Origin: Affinundibacterium macrobrachii | GTDB taxonomy: Bacteria > Pseudomonadota > Gammaproteobacteria > Burkholderiales > Burkholderiaceae_D | Direction: 5' to 3' | Assembly (NCBI RefSeq): GCF_014652415.1 | Contig: NZ_BMYT01000002.1 | Coordinates: 372,001 to 436,000 of the forward strand | Length of the DNA stretch: 64,000 nt | In this document: positions 63,984 through 64,000 of the stretch, in pieces | Position numbering within the stretch: the stretch's first letter is position 1 | How the letters are laid out: each line of letters begins with the position of its first letter | The notes under the pieces: model-generated | What the model was told of the DNA's origin: nothing | The model's database searches: none | The model's input: only the letters and a program-made list of their open reading frames with translations | Program-made: the position numbers and the translations under genes

Positions 63984-64000
63984 ATATTTCTTTTGGGAAG

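Noticed and set aside
1-64000. tRNA, rRNA, CRISPR arrays or known riboswitches
   Set aside because: No tRNA-like cloverleaf, ribosomal core sequence or regularly spaced repeats were recognised in the gaps. This was a visual search only.

Overview
The window looks like chromosomal DNA of a mid-GC betaproteobacterium of the order Burkholderiales. Within that, the Oxalobacteraceae (for example Undibacterium) is my best guess. The guess rests on gene content and order: hemE-priA, zur-COG0523-dksA, a STAS-type gene directly before hslVU, then gpsA / SH3 / secB / grxC / rhodanese / gpmA / envC / ctpA / moeB, and the Cys-poor DksA typical of this group. No rRNA, tRNA, CRISPR array or prophage was seen.

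Layout. Positions 1-13650 are mostly accessory. They hold a run of small stand-alone proteins (DUF4375-like, PhzF, fatty-acid hydroxylase, HD hydrolase, VOC, patatin, DNA-alkylation repair), orphan genes that look lineage-specific, two apparently frame-disrupted genes (6331-7058 and about 7122-7417), and one intact IS1182-family element (about 10500-12228). Positions 14022-17681 carry hemE and priA. The 546-base gap between them holds a cluster of DnaA-box-like 9-mers beside an AT-rich tract. Positions 17926-22834 form a probable zinc-homeostasis locus: a Fur/Zur regulator, a COG0523 GTPase with a His-rich metal-binding stretch, a DksA lacking most zinc-finger cysteines, a small secreted protein and a ZnuD-like TonB receptor. 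Positions 23257-26697 carry a STAS-type protein and the hslVU protease, with a sigma-32-like promoter in front of hslV.

Positions 27220-36907 are core housekeeping: glycerol-3-phosphate dehydrogenase, SecB, glutaredoxin, rhodanese, phosphoglycerate mutase, the EnvC cell-division activator, a CtpA protease, MoeB and a fused PabB-PabC folate enzyme. Positions 37218-43431 hold a secreted TPR-type protein, an Lrp-type regulator divergent from a PutA that lacks a DNA-binding domain, and an orphan gene. Positions 43602-50915 contain an amidase, SirB2, a second PhzF, a TPR plus S41 peptidase, a secreted FKBP, a DUF2132 protein, an asparaginase N-domain protein, a lipoprotein and a small acidic protein.

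Positions 51002-64000 end in a glycosyltransferase and a signalling block: a MASE1-PAS-GGDEF-EAL protein, a B12-binding radical SAM protein, a small secreted protein with a duplicated motif, and a REC-GGDEF regulator overlapping by 4 bases the gene for a 1660-residue CHASE-PAS-hybrid histidine kinase. The last two probably form one phosphorelay controlling cyclic-di-GMP synthesis. The most interesting signals are the DnaA-box cluster, the in-frame -1 slippery heptamer in the disrupted HEPN-like gene, and the zinc locus with its Cys-poor DksA.
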